Shown: positions 18,223-26,091, counted from the first letter of the stretch. The stretch is DNA of 64,000 nt from Methanocorpusculum parvum (GCA_002287215.1 LMVO01000012.1:62001-126000); one strand, 5' to 3'. Made by a program: numbers and translations. The notes: a model not told the origin generated them from the sequence alone.

Positions 18223-18720
18223 ATGAAAGCTATCGTTTACGAATCAAACACAGGATTTACGCAGAAGTATGCAGTAATGCTGAGCGAAAAGACCGGCCTT
18301 CCGGCATTCCCGTTAGAAACGGCGAAGAACGAACTTCAGAAAGGAGAGGAGATCTTTTTCCTCGGGTGGATCTGCGCAGGGAAAGTCAGCGGGTATGCGA
18401 AAGCCGCGAAACTCTTTTCCGTGCAGGGAGCCGCCGCGGTGGGAATCATGTCTCCTGATGAGACCACGATCCCCCAGCTGAGGGAGAACAACAAGATCAC
18501 CGATATCCAGCTCTTTTTCCTGCAGGGAGGGGTAGCTCTAGAAAAACTCAGCATGATCAAACGCAAGATCCTGAACATGGTGGCCAAAACGGTGGAGAAA
18601 GCCGGACCGAAGAACGAAGGCGAGAGAGAGATGATCGATGCCCTCCGGATCGGCGGGGACTTTGTCAGGGCGGAGAATCTGGATGAGATCGTTGCGTTTA
18701 TTCAGGAAAAAGAGAGATAA
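18223..18720 (+). CDS. flavodoxin-domain protein
   Basis: A 165-residue protein with a flavodoxin-like fold. The N-terminal phosphate-binding loop is YESNTGFTQKYA (residues 5-16), and LGWICAGKVSGYAK near residue 45 fits the second FMN-binding loop. It is likely an FMN electron carrier or flavodoxin-like oxidoreductase. The ATG at 18223 has GGAGGAG six bases upstream, so the longer in-frame start at 18160 is rejected. It stands alone between two transcripts. Confidence 0.75.
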   Translation: MKAIVYESNTGFTQKYAVMLSEKTGLPAFPLETAKNELQKGEEIFFLGWICAGKVSGYAKAAKLFSVQGAAAVGIMSPDETTIPQLRENNKITDIQLFFLQGGVALEKLSMIKRKILNMVAKTVEKAGPKNEGEREMIDALRIGGDFVRAENLDEIVAFIQEKER

Positions 18721-18778
18721 TCTTTTTTTGCATATCTCTCTCTGCCAAAAAACTGACAACTCTCAAAAAAGTATACGT

Positions 18779-18961
18779 TCAGGTCCGTTTCCCTTCAAGG
18801 AACTCAGCCGGAACATTGTGTTCGAACGTAGCTCTGACATCCTGCGCCCGGAGATAGCGCACCATAACATTCATCGTACAATCCTTCCACTCTGGATCCC
18901 ACCACTGACAGGAACCCAGAACACAGGCCTCCTTCAGCAGCGGACATAATCTCTCACTCAT
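18779..18961 (-). CDS. small four-cysteine protein of unknown function
   Basis: A 60-residue protein with C6, C13, C18 and C28 in the pattern CPLLKEACVLGSCQWWDPEWKDC, which suggests a metal or iron-sulfur site. It is short but has coding-like composition. It lies 24 bases after the IMPACT gene on the same strand, so it looks like the last gene of the ycaO run. I do not recognise a named family. Confidence 0.6.
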   Translation of the reverse strand: MSERLCPLLKEACVLGSCQWWDPEWKDCTMNVMVRYLRAQDVRATFEHNVPAEFLEGKRT

Positions 18962-18985
18962 AATCCATTACTTATCGCCGCAGGA

Positions 18986-19363
18986 TTATAATGCCTTTCT
19001 TCTCTCCTCATACTCCGTCACGACACCGTTTCCCGCTTCACGAAACGCCCGCGCCACGCCGGCAGGACCAAGCTTGATCCCGCCGAAAAGCCGTGAAACG
19101 ATCAGAACATGACTCGAAAGACCGTGCCGTTCCAGGATCTCGGCAAGCACGCGGCCCGGAGAGCCGACCTCCCCGTCCGCACGGCTGTCCAGAAACGTCC
19201 CAAAGGCTGCCGCATAACAGTGATGGGCTGCCTTTTTATACAGCTTTTCATGGATCTCGCGGATTGCGGCAACATCATCGACCGAATCGATCTCATACAG
19301 ATGAGCGTAAAACTTCGATTTCTTCTCATCCAGTCTGACGGCCGCGACCTCCCGAAACGTCAT
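18986..19363 (-). CDS. IMPACT/YigZ (UPF0029) family protein
   Basis: A 125-residue protein equal to the N-terminal UPF0029 domain of YigZ. It has the family segments KKSKFYAHLY, HHCYAAAFG, DGEVGSPGRVLAEIL and SRLFGGIKLGPAGVARAFREA. The second YigZ domain is missing, as in many archaeal versions. In yeast and mammals IMPACT modulates translation control; the archaeal role is unknown. The start overlaps the DUF5591 stop by four bases. Confidence 0.85.
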   Translation of the reverse strand: MTFREVAAVRLDEKKSKFYAHLYEIDSVDDVAAIREIHEKLYKKAAHHCYAAAFGTFLDSRADGEVGSPGRVLAEILERHGLSSHVLIVSRLFGGIKLGPAGVARAFREAGNGVVTEYEERRKAL

Positions 19364-19971
19364 ATCTTCCTGTCCCTCATCTCAGTCAGGGCAGCTCTGA
19401 ACTCATGCAGATACTCCTGCATGGAAAGACTCCCTTCCGGAAACGGACAGTCCGCATCGTAAAGCTTGTCGATCATAGGATTTGTCGGATAGATCTCCAC
19501 AGGAATGCCGGTCTGATGAACGGCAGCCTCCATAGCTTTTCTGAAAAGCCCTATGCAGTAGGCTATCCGGAAGGTATAGGTATCCTGCGTCTTCTCCAGA
19601 TAGCCGGCGATACGTCCCGTCTCGATCCTGAGAAAGTCATCCTTGATCTTCTGATCCTTCACATTGCCGAGCATATAATGATAATGGGCAAACGGATACA
19701 TCAGTTCAAGTTCCGCAGGAACCGTCCCGCATGTGCCGAATATCACGACATGATACTTCGACTTATCCAAAAACACGTCATCAAATACGGAATGAAACAG
19801 CTTATGGCTGGGGCTCGAACTATAGGGTTTTCGCACTGCACAGGGAATAAAGATCCCGATATCCCGCGGAGCAACAGAATACTCCATGATTATGTATTGG
19901 TATGCCTCTTCAAACTGGGGCAGATAAAACGGGGGATCGGTCAGATCCTGCGGATCCTCCGGCGGATGCAT
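19360..19971 (-). CDS. stand-alone DUF5591 (archaeosine synthase core-like) protein
   Basis: A 203-residue protein with FIPCAVRKPYSSSPSHKLFH (residues about 41-60) and IFGTCGTVPAELELMYPF, which match the DUF5591 region of archaeosine synthase ArcS. The PUA and TGT-like domains of full ArcS are absent. It could be a split ArcS component or an independent enzyme. The start lies two bases after the PspC-gene stop and its end overlaps the IMPACT gene. Confidence 0.7.
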   Translation of the reverse strand: MHPPEDPQDLTDPPFYLPQFEEAYQYIIMEYSVAPRDIGIFIPCAVRKPYSSSPSHKLFHSVFDDVFLDKSKYHVVIFGTCGTVPAELELMYPFAHYHYMLGNVKDQKIKDDFLRIETGRIAGYLEKTQDTYTFRIAYCIGLFRKAMEAAVHQTGIPVEIYPTNPMIDKLYDADCPFPEGSLSMQEYLHEFRAALTEMRDRKI

Positions 19972-19973
19972 GA

Positions 19974-20219
19974 TTATTCCTTAACTTTGAACTCGGCGTC
20001 GACGGTATTCGGGTCAAGGGCTTTTGGCCCGAGCGGGACGAAGATCCACATCAGGATATAGATCAGGATGCTTGGGATCGTCAGATAGGGAATGAGCGTG
20101 ACAACGACCCAGATAAGCCGTACGAGCCAGGTCGGGGCATCCAGATATTCTGCGACCCCGCCGCAGACGCCTCCAAGGAACTTATCGGTCTGTGACCGGT
20201 GAAATGTTTCCAGTATCAT
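19974..20219 (-). CDS. PspC-domain membrane protein
   Basis: An 81-residue protein with the PspC signature DKFLGGVCGGVAEYLD near the N-terminus (residues 12-27), followed by hydrophobic segments at about 34-65. In bacteria PspC senses envelope stress; in archaea such short PspC proteins have no assigned role. It is embedded in the ycaO run, 24 bases after the thiF-like gene. Confidence 0.85.
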   Translation of the reverse strand: MILETFHRSQTDKFLGGVCGGVAEYLDAPTWLVRLIWVVVTLIPYLTIPSILIYILMWIFVPLGPKALDPNTVDAEFKVKE

Positions 20220-20243
20220 GTCCTACATGTTTTTCCCGAGAGG

Positions 20244-20954
20244 CTATAAGGTTGTGCACACAGGACAGCGGGGACTCTTTTTCACGGTAAAGACCTCCAT
20301 GGAGTTCTGCGCTCCGTCATAGAGCAGCAGTCTGCCGGCAAGCGTGCTGCCGATCCCCGTGAGATGCTTGATGACCTCAGCAGCTTCGATACTGCCGATA
20401 ACACCGGCTGCGGCGCCGATCACAGGCGTTTTTGCCGTGGTTTTCGCATTCTGAAATATGCACGAAAGACACGGCGTCTTTCCGGGAACGACAAGAGTCG
20501 CCTGACCGGTGAATCCGGAAACAGCGCCGTGCATCAGAGGAAGACCAAGATCCAGGGCCGCTTTGTTCAAAGCGAACCGTGCGGAAAAATTATCCATACA
20601 GTCAACGATGATGTCGGCATTTCCTATCAGCCGGCGAACGGAAGCCTCGTCGATCTTTTCAGAGAGGGACGTGACGCGGCACTCGGGATTCAGGGACTCA
20701 AGGGTCATTTTCGCGGATTCTGCTTTGGAGGCCCCGATCCGTTCTTCGGTGTGGAGGATCTGCCGGTTCATATTGGAGAGCTCGATGACGTCCAGATCAC
20801 AGATCCGGATCGAACCGATCCCCGCGGCGGCAAGGTACAGAGAAGCCGGCGAACCGAGCCCTCCCGCTCCGGCGATGAACACTGTTGTGTCGTGCAGTTT
20901 CTTCTGACCCGCTTCTCCGAGGAGGGGCACCTGCCTGACGTAGCGTTCGTTCAC
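20244..20954 (-). CDS. ThiF/MoeB/HesA-type adenylyltransferase
   Basis: A 236-residue E1-like enzyme. Visible motifs are the nucleotide loop GAGGLGSPASLYLA, the DLDVIELSNMNRQ segment, the lysine in GASKAESAK, DCMDNFSAR, and zinc cysteine pairs CLSC and CPVC. It should adenylate the C-terminus of a small sulfur carrier. The usual catalytic cysteine region (TCAEAGV in MoeB/Uba4) is replaced by KTPVIGAAAG. I use the GTG at 20954, which overlaps the tfuA stop as GTGA; an ATG at 20981 would extend it by nine residues. Confidence 0.85.
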   Translation of the reverse strand: MNERYVRQVPLLGEAGQKKLHDTTVFIAGAGGLGSPASLYLAAAGIGSIRICDLDVIELSNMNRQILHTEERIGASKAESAKMTLESLNPECRVTSLSEKIDEASVRRLIGNADIIVDCMDNFSARFALNKAALDLGLPLMHGAVSGFTGQATLVVPGKTPCLSCIFQNAKTTAKTPVIGAAAGVIGSIEAAEVIKHLTGIGSTLAGRLLLYDGAQNSMEVFTVKKSPRCPVCTTL

Positions 20955-21583
20955 AGCATATCCCTCACGGTTTTCAGGCACTCGACCGCATCGAGCCGTT
21001 TCTGATCAACGGAATGCTCTTTGAGCCAGGAGGTAAGCCGGGTTTTGGTTTCGTCACTGACAAGAGCGTCTTTGATGACCCGCCGGTAGGTCCGGTCGGG
21101 ATAATAGATCTTTTTGCAGGCGGAAAGGAGAGCTGTCGCCTCGTCGTCTGTGATGATCCCGTCATGGCAGGCTTTGGAAAAACTCGCCCGCATATTGACC
21201 ATGGGTTCGGAGAGCGCGATGCCTGTTTCCGCATCATAGACGAGTCCTACCTCGTCATCGGCGATGATCTCACCGGATCTGTACTGCTGATAGATCTTGC
21301 CAATACCGGTCATTCCGAGAGTATCCAGTTCGGATGCGCGAAGCGCCCCCATCGACGAGGAGCCAAAGACTTTGACGCCGGAACGTATCACGCCGAGAAT
21401 CTCCCGGTGGCCGACAGCCTCGTCCTGGAAAAAGACGCCGTCGATGATGACCATGATATCCGCTTTCTCTGCCGCAGCAGAAGCGTCGCCGCGTTTTACC
21501 GGGGGTAAAAAGACCGCGTCAGGGAGGATGGATTTGGCAGACGCCTGATCCAGACTAGGACCGATGAAGACGACGACGTTCAA
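20951..21583 (-). CDS. tfuA: TfuA-like protein
   Basis: A 210-residue TfuA-domain protein, starting NVVVFIGPSL and containing GSSSMGALRASEL and DEVGLVYDAETG. TfuA works with YcaO in methanogens to make the thioglycine of the methyl-coenzyme M reductase alpha subunit, probably by delivering sulfide. I place the start at the TTG at 21583, where the family sequence begins. The longer open frame runs into ycaO and its extra 47 residues look non-coding. It overlaps ycaO by 29 bases. Confidence 0.85.
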   Translation of the reverse strand: MNVVVFIGPSLDQASAKSILPDAVFLPPVKRGDASAAAEKADIMVIIDGVFFQDEAVGHREILGVIRSGVKVFGSSSMGALRASELDTLGMTGIGKIYQQYRSGEIIADDEVGLVYDAETGIALSEPMVNMRASFSKACHDGIITDDEATALLSACKKIYYPDRTYRRVIKDALVSDETKTRLTSWLKEHSVDQKRLDAVECLKTVRDML

Positions 21584-22760
21584 TGTCCACGCACCTCTGT
21601 CCTCTGCGTTCGTTGTCGATGGTATAACACTCAAGTCCCGGAACAACGACTCTGACGACCGGGATCTTGAGTTCAGGATCCGTGAGGTCACAGACGATGA
21701 CCCGGTCAAGCCCGACGGCGGCAAGATTTTTCACGATCAGCTCGATGTCGGTCTTGAAGTCACCGGAGGAGTTGTCCAAAAGCTCGGATGCGGATCTATA
21801 CTCGTCGCCTTTGAACCAGTAGGCGTTCATCCGTTTGACCCGGTCATAGCCCATCATCTCGCGGAACTGGGCAAGGGTCGCATCCTCGCGTGCTCCGTGG
21901 ATCTGGGTCGCCCGGCTCTGGGCAACTTCGGATAATGCCCGGATCATGGCGATCTCCGGGTTGGTGTGGGTCCCCATGCCGATGGTGAGAAGCCGGGGAT
22001 CTTTGAGTTCGATATCATCGGAAACGGCGGCGATCGTTGGGATCCCGACGTCGGAGGTGATGTCTCTGAGGGTCACCTCGACTCCGGCGGCAGTGAATTT
22101 TGCGAGCATATCGGCCGCTTTTTGCGGAAGATCAGTGAGTTTTGGACCGGTGTTTCTGGTCGTCTCAACCAGAGACCAGGCATCCCGCTCGATCACTTCG
22201 GTGAGCGCATAAAAGATCGCCTCTTCCAAAGTGTTTCCCGACGCGATCCCGTTTGAACTGGTTCGAAACAGAGTGGGATAACTGAACGGATTGGGATGGA
22301 TGACGGCGCAAAGCGGGAGTTTGACCGGTTCGTTATTGGTTATGTCCCATCCGTCGACCCAGGGGATCTCCAGATTCGGGTCTGTCGAATTGGGGAGGAT
22401 CAGGTCTTTTGGATCGACCGCAGTCTCGGTTTTCCGGATATTGCTGTAGGAGAGATTTGCGATGTCACGGGGGATCGCTTCCGCCGAGTAGCGTTCGATC
22501 CCTTCCATGATCCCGGCGACGCGTGCCTCGGCGGGTGTCCCGCCTTTTCCATTGTATACGGAGATCGCCCCGTCGGCTGCGGTCGGGCGGATGCATGAGT
22601 ATACCGGGATCCCGATCCGGTCGAGATCAGTGATGTCAGCAACGCGGGTGATTCCGGCTTCCGGAACATGCTGTTCGATCCGCCTGAGGGTCTCTTCCGG
22701 TGTGCAGCTCCGTTCGGTCCACCCGGCGTAAACTTTGGGAGATGACTGCAGTTCTATCAT
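21555..22760 (-). CDS. ycaO: YcaO cyclodehydratase-like, likely McrA thioamidation enzyme
   Basis: A 401-residue YcaO-domain protein that activates a peptide amide with ATP. Family segments are visible: GKGGTPAEARVAGIMEGIERYSAE (in parts), SSNGIASGNTLEEAIFYALTEVIERDAW and ALSEVAQSRATQIHG. Known work in Methanosarcina ties the ycaO-tfuA pair to thioglycine in McrA; the same role here is an inference from the pairing and from the organism type. No proline-rich C-terminus is present. It is the first gene of a minus-strand run of seven. Confidence 0.9.
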   Translation of the reverse strand: MIELQSSPKVYAGWTERSCTPEETLRRIEQHVPEAGITRVADITDLDRIGIPVYSCIRPTAADGAISVYNGKGGTPAEARVAGIMEGIERYSAEAIPRDIANLSYSNIRKTETAVDPKDLILPNSTDPNLEIPWVDGWDITNNEPVKLPLCAVIHPNPFSYPTLFRTSSNGIASGNTLEEAIFYALTEVIERDAWSLVETTRNTGPKLTDLPQKAADMLAKFTAAGVEVTLRDITSDVGIPTIAAVSDDIELKDPRLLTIGMGTHTNPEIAMIRALSEVAQSRATQIHGAREDATLAQFREMMGYDRVKRMNAYWFKGDEYRSASELLDNSSGDFKTDIELIVKNLAAVGLDRVIVCDLTDPELKIPVVRVVVPGLECYTIDNERRGQRCVDIERRRLHRS

Positions 22761-22840
22761 TGTATGAGTATCTGCGGGGAAAGCTAAAGTATGTTGCGGG
22801 GCGGCGGGCAGGCTGATGTTTTTGCCGATTCCTGCCGGTT

Positions 22841-22857
22841 TATAGAGTTATATATAC
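22841..22857 (+). promoter_or_regulatory. TATA-like promoter of msrAB
   Basis: TATAGAGTTATATATAC lies 37-53 bases upstream of the msrAB ATG, in the 133-base gap between divergent ycaO and msrAB. Spacing fits an archaeal TATA box with a short leader containing GAGG. Confidence 0.55.
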
Positions 22858-22893
22858 AGACCGGGAAAATACTCCTACATATCAGAGGCAGCT

Positions 22894-23883
22894 ATGGTGC
22901 AGAAAAACGAACCGACATATCTGCCCGGGGAAGGGATCTTGGTGATCTATCTTGCGGGCGGTTGTTTTTGGGGGATGGAGAAGCTTATGCGTTCGACCCC
23001 CGGCGTGATCAGGACGACTGCCGGGTATGCGAACGGTAAGACCGGCGTGATCCCGGATTATGAGACGGTATCATCCGGAAGATCCGGCTACCGGGAGACC
23101 GTCCGCGTGGAGTATGATCCGGCGAAGGTGAGTCTGGACGCTCTGCTGTTTGCGTTTTTCCGCGTGATCGATCCAACAGTGGAGAACAGGCAGGGAAACG
23201 ATCATGGGACCCAGTATCAGACCGGGATCTATTTTGCCGACGAGGCATCGAAAAACACTGTTATGCGGATCGCGGAGATCGAAAGGGAGCGGCACCCGGC
23301 GTTTAAGGTGGAGATCGGACCGCTGCAGTCGTTTTATGAAGCGGAGGAGTATCATCAGCGATATCTGGAGAAAAACCCGGGCGGATACTGTCATATCGGC
23401 AGGACGGCGTTTGAGGAGGCTAACCGGATGGTCGTGGATCCGGGACGATATCCGCGCCCGAAGCCTGAAAAGATCGCAGAGATGGTGGATAAGACGGCGT
23501 TTGGGGTAACACAGAAGGGAGAGACGGAACCGGCTTTTCAGAATGCGTTCTGGGATCATGATGAGAAGGGGGTCTATGTCGATGTGGTGACGGGCGAGCC
23601 GTTGTTCACTTCATCGGACAAGTATCGGAGTTCCTGCGGGTGGCCGGCTTTTTCGAAAAGTATCGACAGCAATGCGATCGTTTCACGGGAAGACCGGTCG
23701 TTTGGGATGAAAAGGATCGAGGTGAAGAGCAGGGCGGGAAATTCGCATCTCGGGCATGTGTTTTCGAATGACCGGGAGTCGCCGACGGGAACGCGCTTTT
23801 GTATTAACAGTGCTGCGCTGCGCTTTATCCCCTATGAGGAGATGGAAAAGGAGGGGTATGGGTATCTGAAAGAACTGCTGTAA
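22894..23883 (+). CDS. msrAB: MsrA-MsrB fusion, peptide methionine sulfoxide reductase
   Basis: A 329-residue fusion that repairs both S- and R-methionine sulfoxide. The MsrA half has the catalytic C24 in GGCFWG and the family end NPGGYCHIGRTAF. The MsrB half (from about residue 205) has SSCGWPAFSK, GNSHLGHVF and the catalytic C303 in TRFCINSAALRF. The zinc-binding CxxC pairs of many MsrB proteins are not present. It is cytosolic, with no signal peptide, and is divergent from ycaO. Confidence 0.93.
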   Translation: MVQKNEPTYLPGEGILVIYLAGGCFWGMEKLMRSTPGVIRTTAGYANGKTGVIPDYETVSSGRSGYRETVRVEYDPAKVSLDALLFAFFRVIDPTVENRQGNDHGTQYQTGIYFADEASKNTVMRIAEIERERHPAFKVEIGPLQSFYEAEEYHQRYLEKNPGGYCHIGRTAFEEANRMVVDPGRYPRPKPEKIAEMVDKTAFGVTQKGETEPAFQNAFWDHDEKGVYVDVVTGEPLFTSSDKYRSSCGWPAFSKSIDSNAIVSREDRSFGMKRIEVKSRAGNSHLGHVFSNDRESPTGTRFCINSAALRFIPYEEMEKEGYGYLKELL

Positions 23884-24272
23884 GGCATGACGGGCCTGAT
23901 CCGGATCATAGATGAAGAAGATGGAGTATGCAGGGTATTCGGGAAGGAGTCTGTCGTGACCGGGAACGAGGTCATCAGCCTCTCATATACTGCAGGGATC
24001 TTCTCTGCTCTTGTTCTTTTTTTGGGGGGGTATTTTGGTTTCGTGTTTTCGTGTGGATTTCGTGAATTTGGTGTGATGAGTGGTACCACCCAAAGAATCC
24101 AATCCCACTCGCAAGTCTATCGACTTGGTCGCAAGTTTCCTTCGAAAACTTGCTCAGCTGAGGGCGACGACAAAATCGTCACCCCGCTTCCGCTAAGGTC
24201 GGCCGCCCCTTCGGGGCAGCCCGCAACTCAAAAAGATGTGATTATGTGGAGTGACGTGCAATATACATATAT
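23884..24272. other. 389-base spacer with repeats and hairpins, no convincing gene
   Basis: An open frame (23887-24276) exists, but it has no family features and crosses the hairpin cluster, so I do not call it. The left part could be a decayed fragment since its codons look partly coding up to about 24020. A T7/G7 run lies at about 24017-24030. Three copies of TTTCGTG follow at 24039, 24047 and 24058, then four hairpins before hypD. Confidence 0.5.
24112..24217 (+). repeat. four consecutive hairpins upstream of hypD
   Basis: Hairpin 1 pairs CAAGTC (24112-24117) with 24122-24127. Hairpin 2 pairs GCAAGTTT (24131-24138) with 24146-24153. Hairpin 3 pairs GGGCGACGA (24162-24170) with 24176-24184, with one mismatch. 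Hairpin 4 pairs GCCCC (24205-24209) with 24213-24217 around a TTC loop. This could be a structured leader of hypD, a small RNA, or a repeat sequence; the data here do not separate these. Confidence 0.55.
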
Positions 24273-25301
24273 ATGACGCTCGGCACCGATATTGCAAAAA
24301 AACTCTCCGAGGTAGTGGATACAGACATCAGGATCATGCACGTCTGCGGCACCCATGAAGCCGCCATCGCCAAATACGGCGTAAGATCCGTCCTTCCTCC
24401 CCAGATGAAAATCGTGATGGGACCCGGCTGCCCGGTCTGCATCACCCCTCAGGGAGAGATCGATGCTGCATGCGAACTTGCCGAGCGGGGCTGCATCGTC
24501 TGCACCTACGGAGACCTCCTCCGGGTCCCCGGATCCAAAACCTCCCTCGAACATGTGGACGGCGATGTCAGGATCGTCCAGGGAATAACCAAAGCAGTCG
24601 AGATCGCACGCCAGAACCCGGAAAAGGAAGTCGTGTTCATCTCCGTCGGATTCGAAACCACCGTCCCGACCGTCGCCGCGACCCTCATCACCAACCCGTC
24701 CGAGAACTTCAGCATCCTCGTCTCTCACCGGCTCGTCCCTCCCGCAATGAAATGGCTCATGGAACAAGGCGAAGCAGACCTCCACGGATTCATTCTCCCG
24801 GGCCATGTCTGCGCCGTCATGGGATACCATGAGTATGAACAGTTCAAGGTCCCGCAGGTGGTCGCCGGATTCGAACCCGAAGACATTCTCCTCAGCCTTC
24901 TGATGCTTGCCGAGCAGATCAAAAACGGCGAAGCAAAAGTCGAGAACGCCTACCCCCGTGTTGTGACCTACGAAGGAAACGTCAAAGCCCAGAACCTCAT
25001 GAAAGAGGTCTTCACCCCATCCGACGTCGAATGGCGCGGATTCCCGGTCATCCCCGAATCGGGTCTTGCCCTGAAGCCCGAGTTCGAAGCCTTCGACGCC
25101 CAGAAAAAGTTCGACCTGGTCTATGAAAAGATCACCAAAAAGGACGGCTGTATTTGTGATCGGGTCCTTCGAGGTCTCGCCGACCCCTCGGACTGCAAAC
25201 TCTTCGGCAAAGCCTGCACACCGCGGGTCCCGGTCGGTCCGTGCATGGTCTCCCACGAAGGAGCATGCAGGATCTGGCATCAGTATCAGCAGAAAAGATA
25301 A
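24273..25301 (+). CDS. hypD: hydrogenase maturation protein HypD
   Basis: A 342-residue iron-sulfur scaffold that assembles the Fe(CN)2CO part of NiFe hydrogenases with HypC. Signature motifs are HVCGTHE near residue 23, GPGCPVC near residue 50, and a C-terminal cysteine cluster (CICDRVLRGLADPSDCKLFGKAC in parts). The ATG at 24273 opens the family domain directly. It serves the NiFe subunit EhaO and any other hydrogenases outside the window. The HAD gene follows after 11 bases. Confidence 0.95.
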   Translation: MTLGTDIAKKLSEVVDTDIRIMHVCGTHEAAIAKYGVRSVLPPQMKIVMGPGCPVCITPQGEIDAACELAERGCIVCTYGDLLRVPGSKTSLEHVDGDVRIVQGITKAVEIARQNPEKEVVFISVGFETTVPTVAATLITNPSENFSILVSHRLVPPAMKWLMEQGEADLHGFILPGHVCAVMGYHEYEQFKVPQVVAGFEPEDILLSLLMLAEQIKNGEAKVENAYPRVVTYEGNVKAQNLMKEVFTPSDVEWRGFPVIPESGLALKPEFEAFDAQKKFDLVYEKITKKDGCICDRVLRGLADPSDCKLFGKACTPRVPVGPCMVSHEGACRIWHQYQQKR

Positions 25302-25312
25302 CAGTTCCGGGA

Positions 25313-25972
25313 ATGAAAACCTACACCAATATCGTCTTCGATCTCGACGGGACCCTCACCGACCCGGCTCTCGGCATAACCAACTCCGTCATGTATGCGC
25401 TCGAAAAATACGGCATCCCCGTGCCGGACAGGAGCGAGCTGCTCAAGTTCATCGGGCCGCCCCTCATCGAATCATTTCAGGAGTTTTACGGTCTTTCCCG
25501 CGATGAAGCGAAGATCGCCGTTGAGTATTACCGCGAATACTACCTGGCAAAAGGCATGTTTGAAAACAGCGTCTTTCCCGGAATCGAAGACCTGCTGATA
25601 TCCCTCAAAGCTAACGGCAAAAACCTGATGGTGGCGACGGCAAAGGTCGAGCAGTTTGCAGAGACCGTCTTGGAACACTTCGGGATCGCGAAATATTTCA
25701 CCTGTATTGCCGGCAGCGATCTGGAAAACACGATAACGCATAAAGGCGAGATCATCCTCTCGGTTTTGGAACGCTGCGAAATAACCGATAGGGAACACAC
25801 CGTCATGGTCGGCGACCGGATGCACGACATGCTCGGCGCGAAATACGCTAGCATCGATTCGATCGGCGTGCTGTTTGGTTACGGCACGAGAGAGGAGCTG
25901 GAAAACGCCGGAGCCGATATCATTGCCGAAAGCGTTTCCGATCTGAAAAGGATCCTTTCACCCCAGGTATAA
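25313..25972 (+). CDS. HAD-family phosphatase (phosphoglycolate phosphatase-like)
   Basis: A 219-residue HAD hydrolase of the Gph/PgmB group. Motif I is FDLDGTLTDP at residues 8-17, motif II lies near MVATAKVE, and motif III is MVGDRMHDMLGA near residue 165. An alpha-helical cap domain (about 20-85) separates motifs I and II. The substrate is not decided by sequence. I use the ATG at 25313 because the longer frame overlaps hypD without a ribosome site. Confidence 0.85.
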   Translation: MKTYTNIVFDLDGTLTDPALGITNSVMYALEKYGIPVPDRSELLKFIGPPLIESFQEFYGLSRDEAKIAVEYYREYYLAKGMFENSVFPGIEDLLISLKANGKNLMVATAKVEQFAETVLEHFGIAKYFTCIAGSDLENTITHKGEIILSVLERCEITDREHTVMVGDRMHDMLGAKYASIDSIGVLFGYGTREELENAGADIIAESVSDLKRILSPQV

Positions 25973-26017
25973 ATACTCTCACGTGTAATATAGTAAGGCG
26001 TTCAATCTAATGCATGT

Positions 26018-26091
26018 GCACCGATAGGGTAGTCAGGATATCCTATGGGCCTCCGGAGCCTATGACTCGGGTTCGAATCCCGACCGGTGCG
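26018..26091 (+). tRNA. tRNA-Arg (anticodon CCG)
   Basis: A 74-base cloverleaf with acceptor GCACCGA/CCGGTGC, discriminator G and no encoded CCA. The anticodon loop is CUCCGGA on stem UGGGC/GCCUA, giving CCG. The T arm is UCGGG-UUCGAAU-CCCGA. The 7:66 pair is A:C, a mismatch at the base of the acceptor stem, and the D stem has three pairs including G10:U25. An A/T-rich box at about 25986-25994 could be its TATA element. Confidence 0.9.

Noticed and set aside
20951-21724. Long form of TfuA starting at 21724
   Set aside because: The extra 47 residues overlap the ycaO coding sequence and do not resemble the family; the TTG at 21583 starts the conserved domain.
24039-24064. Possible CRISPR or tandem-repeat array from the three TTTCGTG copies
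   Set aside because: The repeats are only seven bases, unevenly spaced, and have no spacers of constant size; no CRISPR array was seen anywhere in the window.
23887-24276. 129-residue open frame downstream of msrAB
   Set aside because: No family features, it crosses four strong hairpins and a T7/G7 run, and its second half has composition unlike the neighbouring genes. The first 40 codons could be a decayed gene remnant, so the region is described as a spacer.
24228-25280. 350-codon open frame antisense to hypD
   Set aside because: hypD motifs are complete on the plus strand; the antisense product is a shadow.
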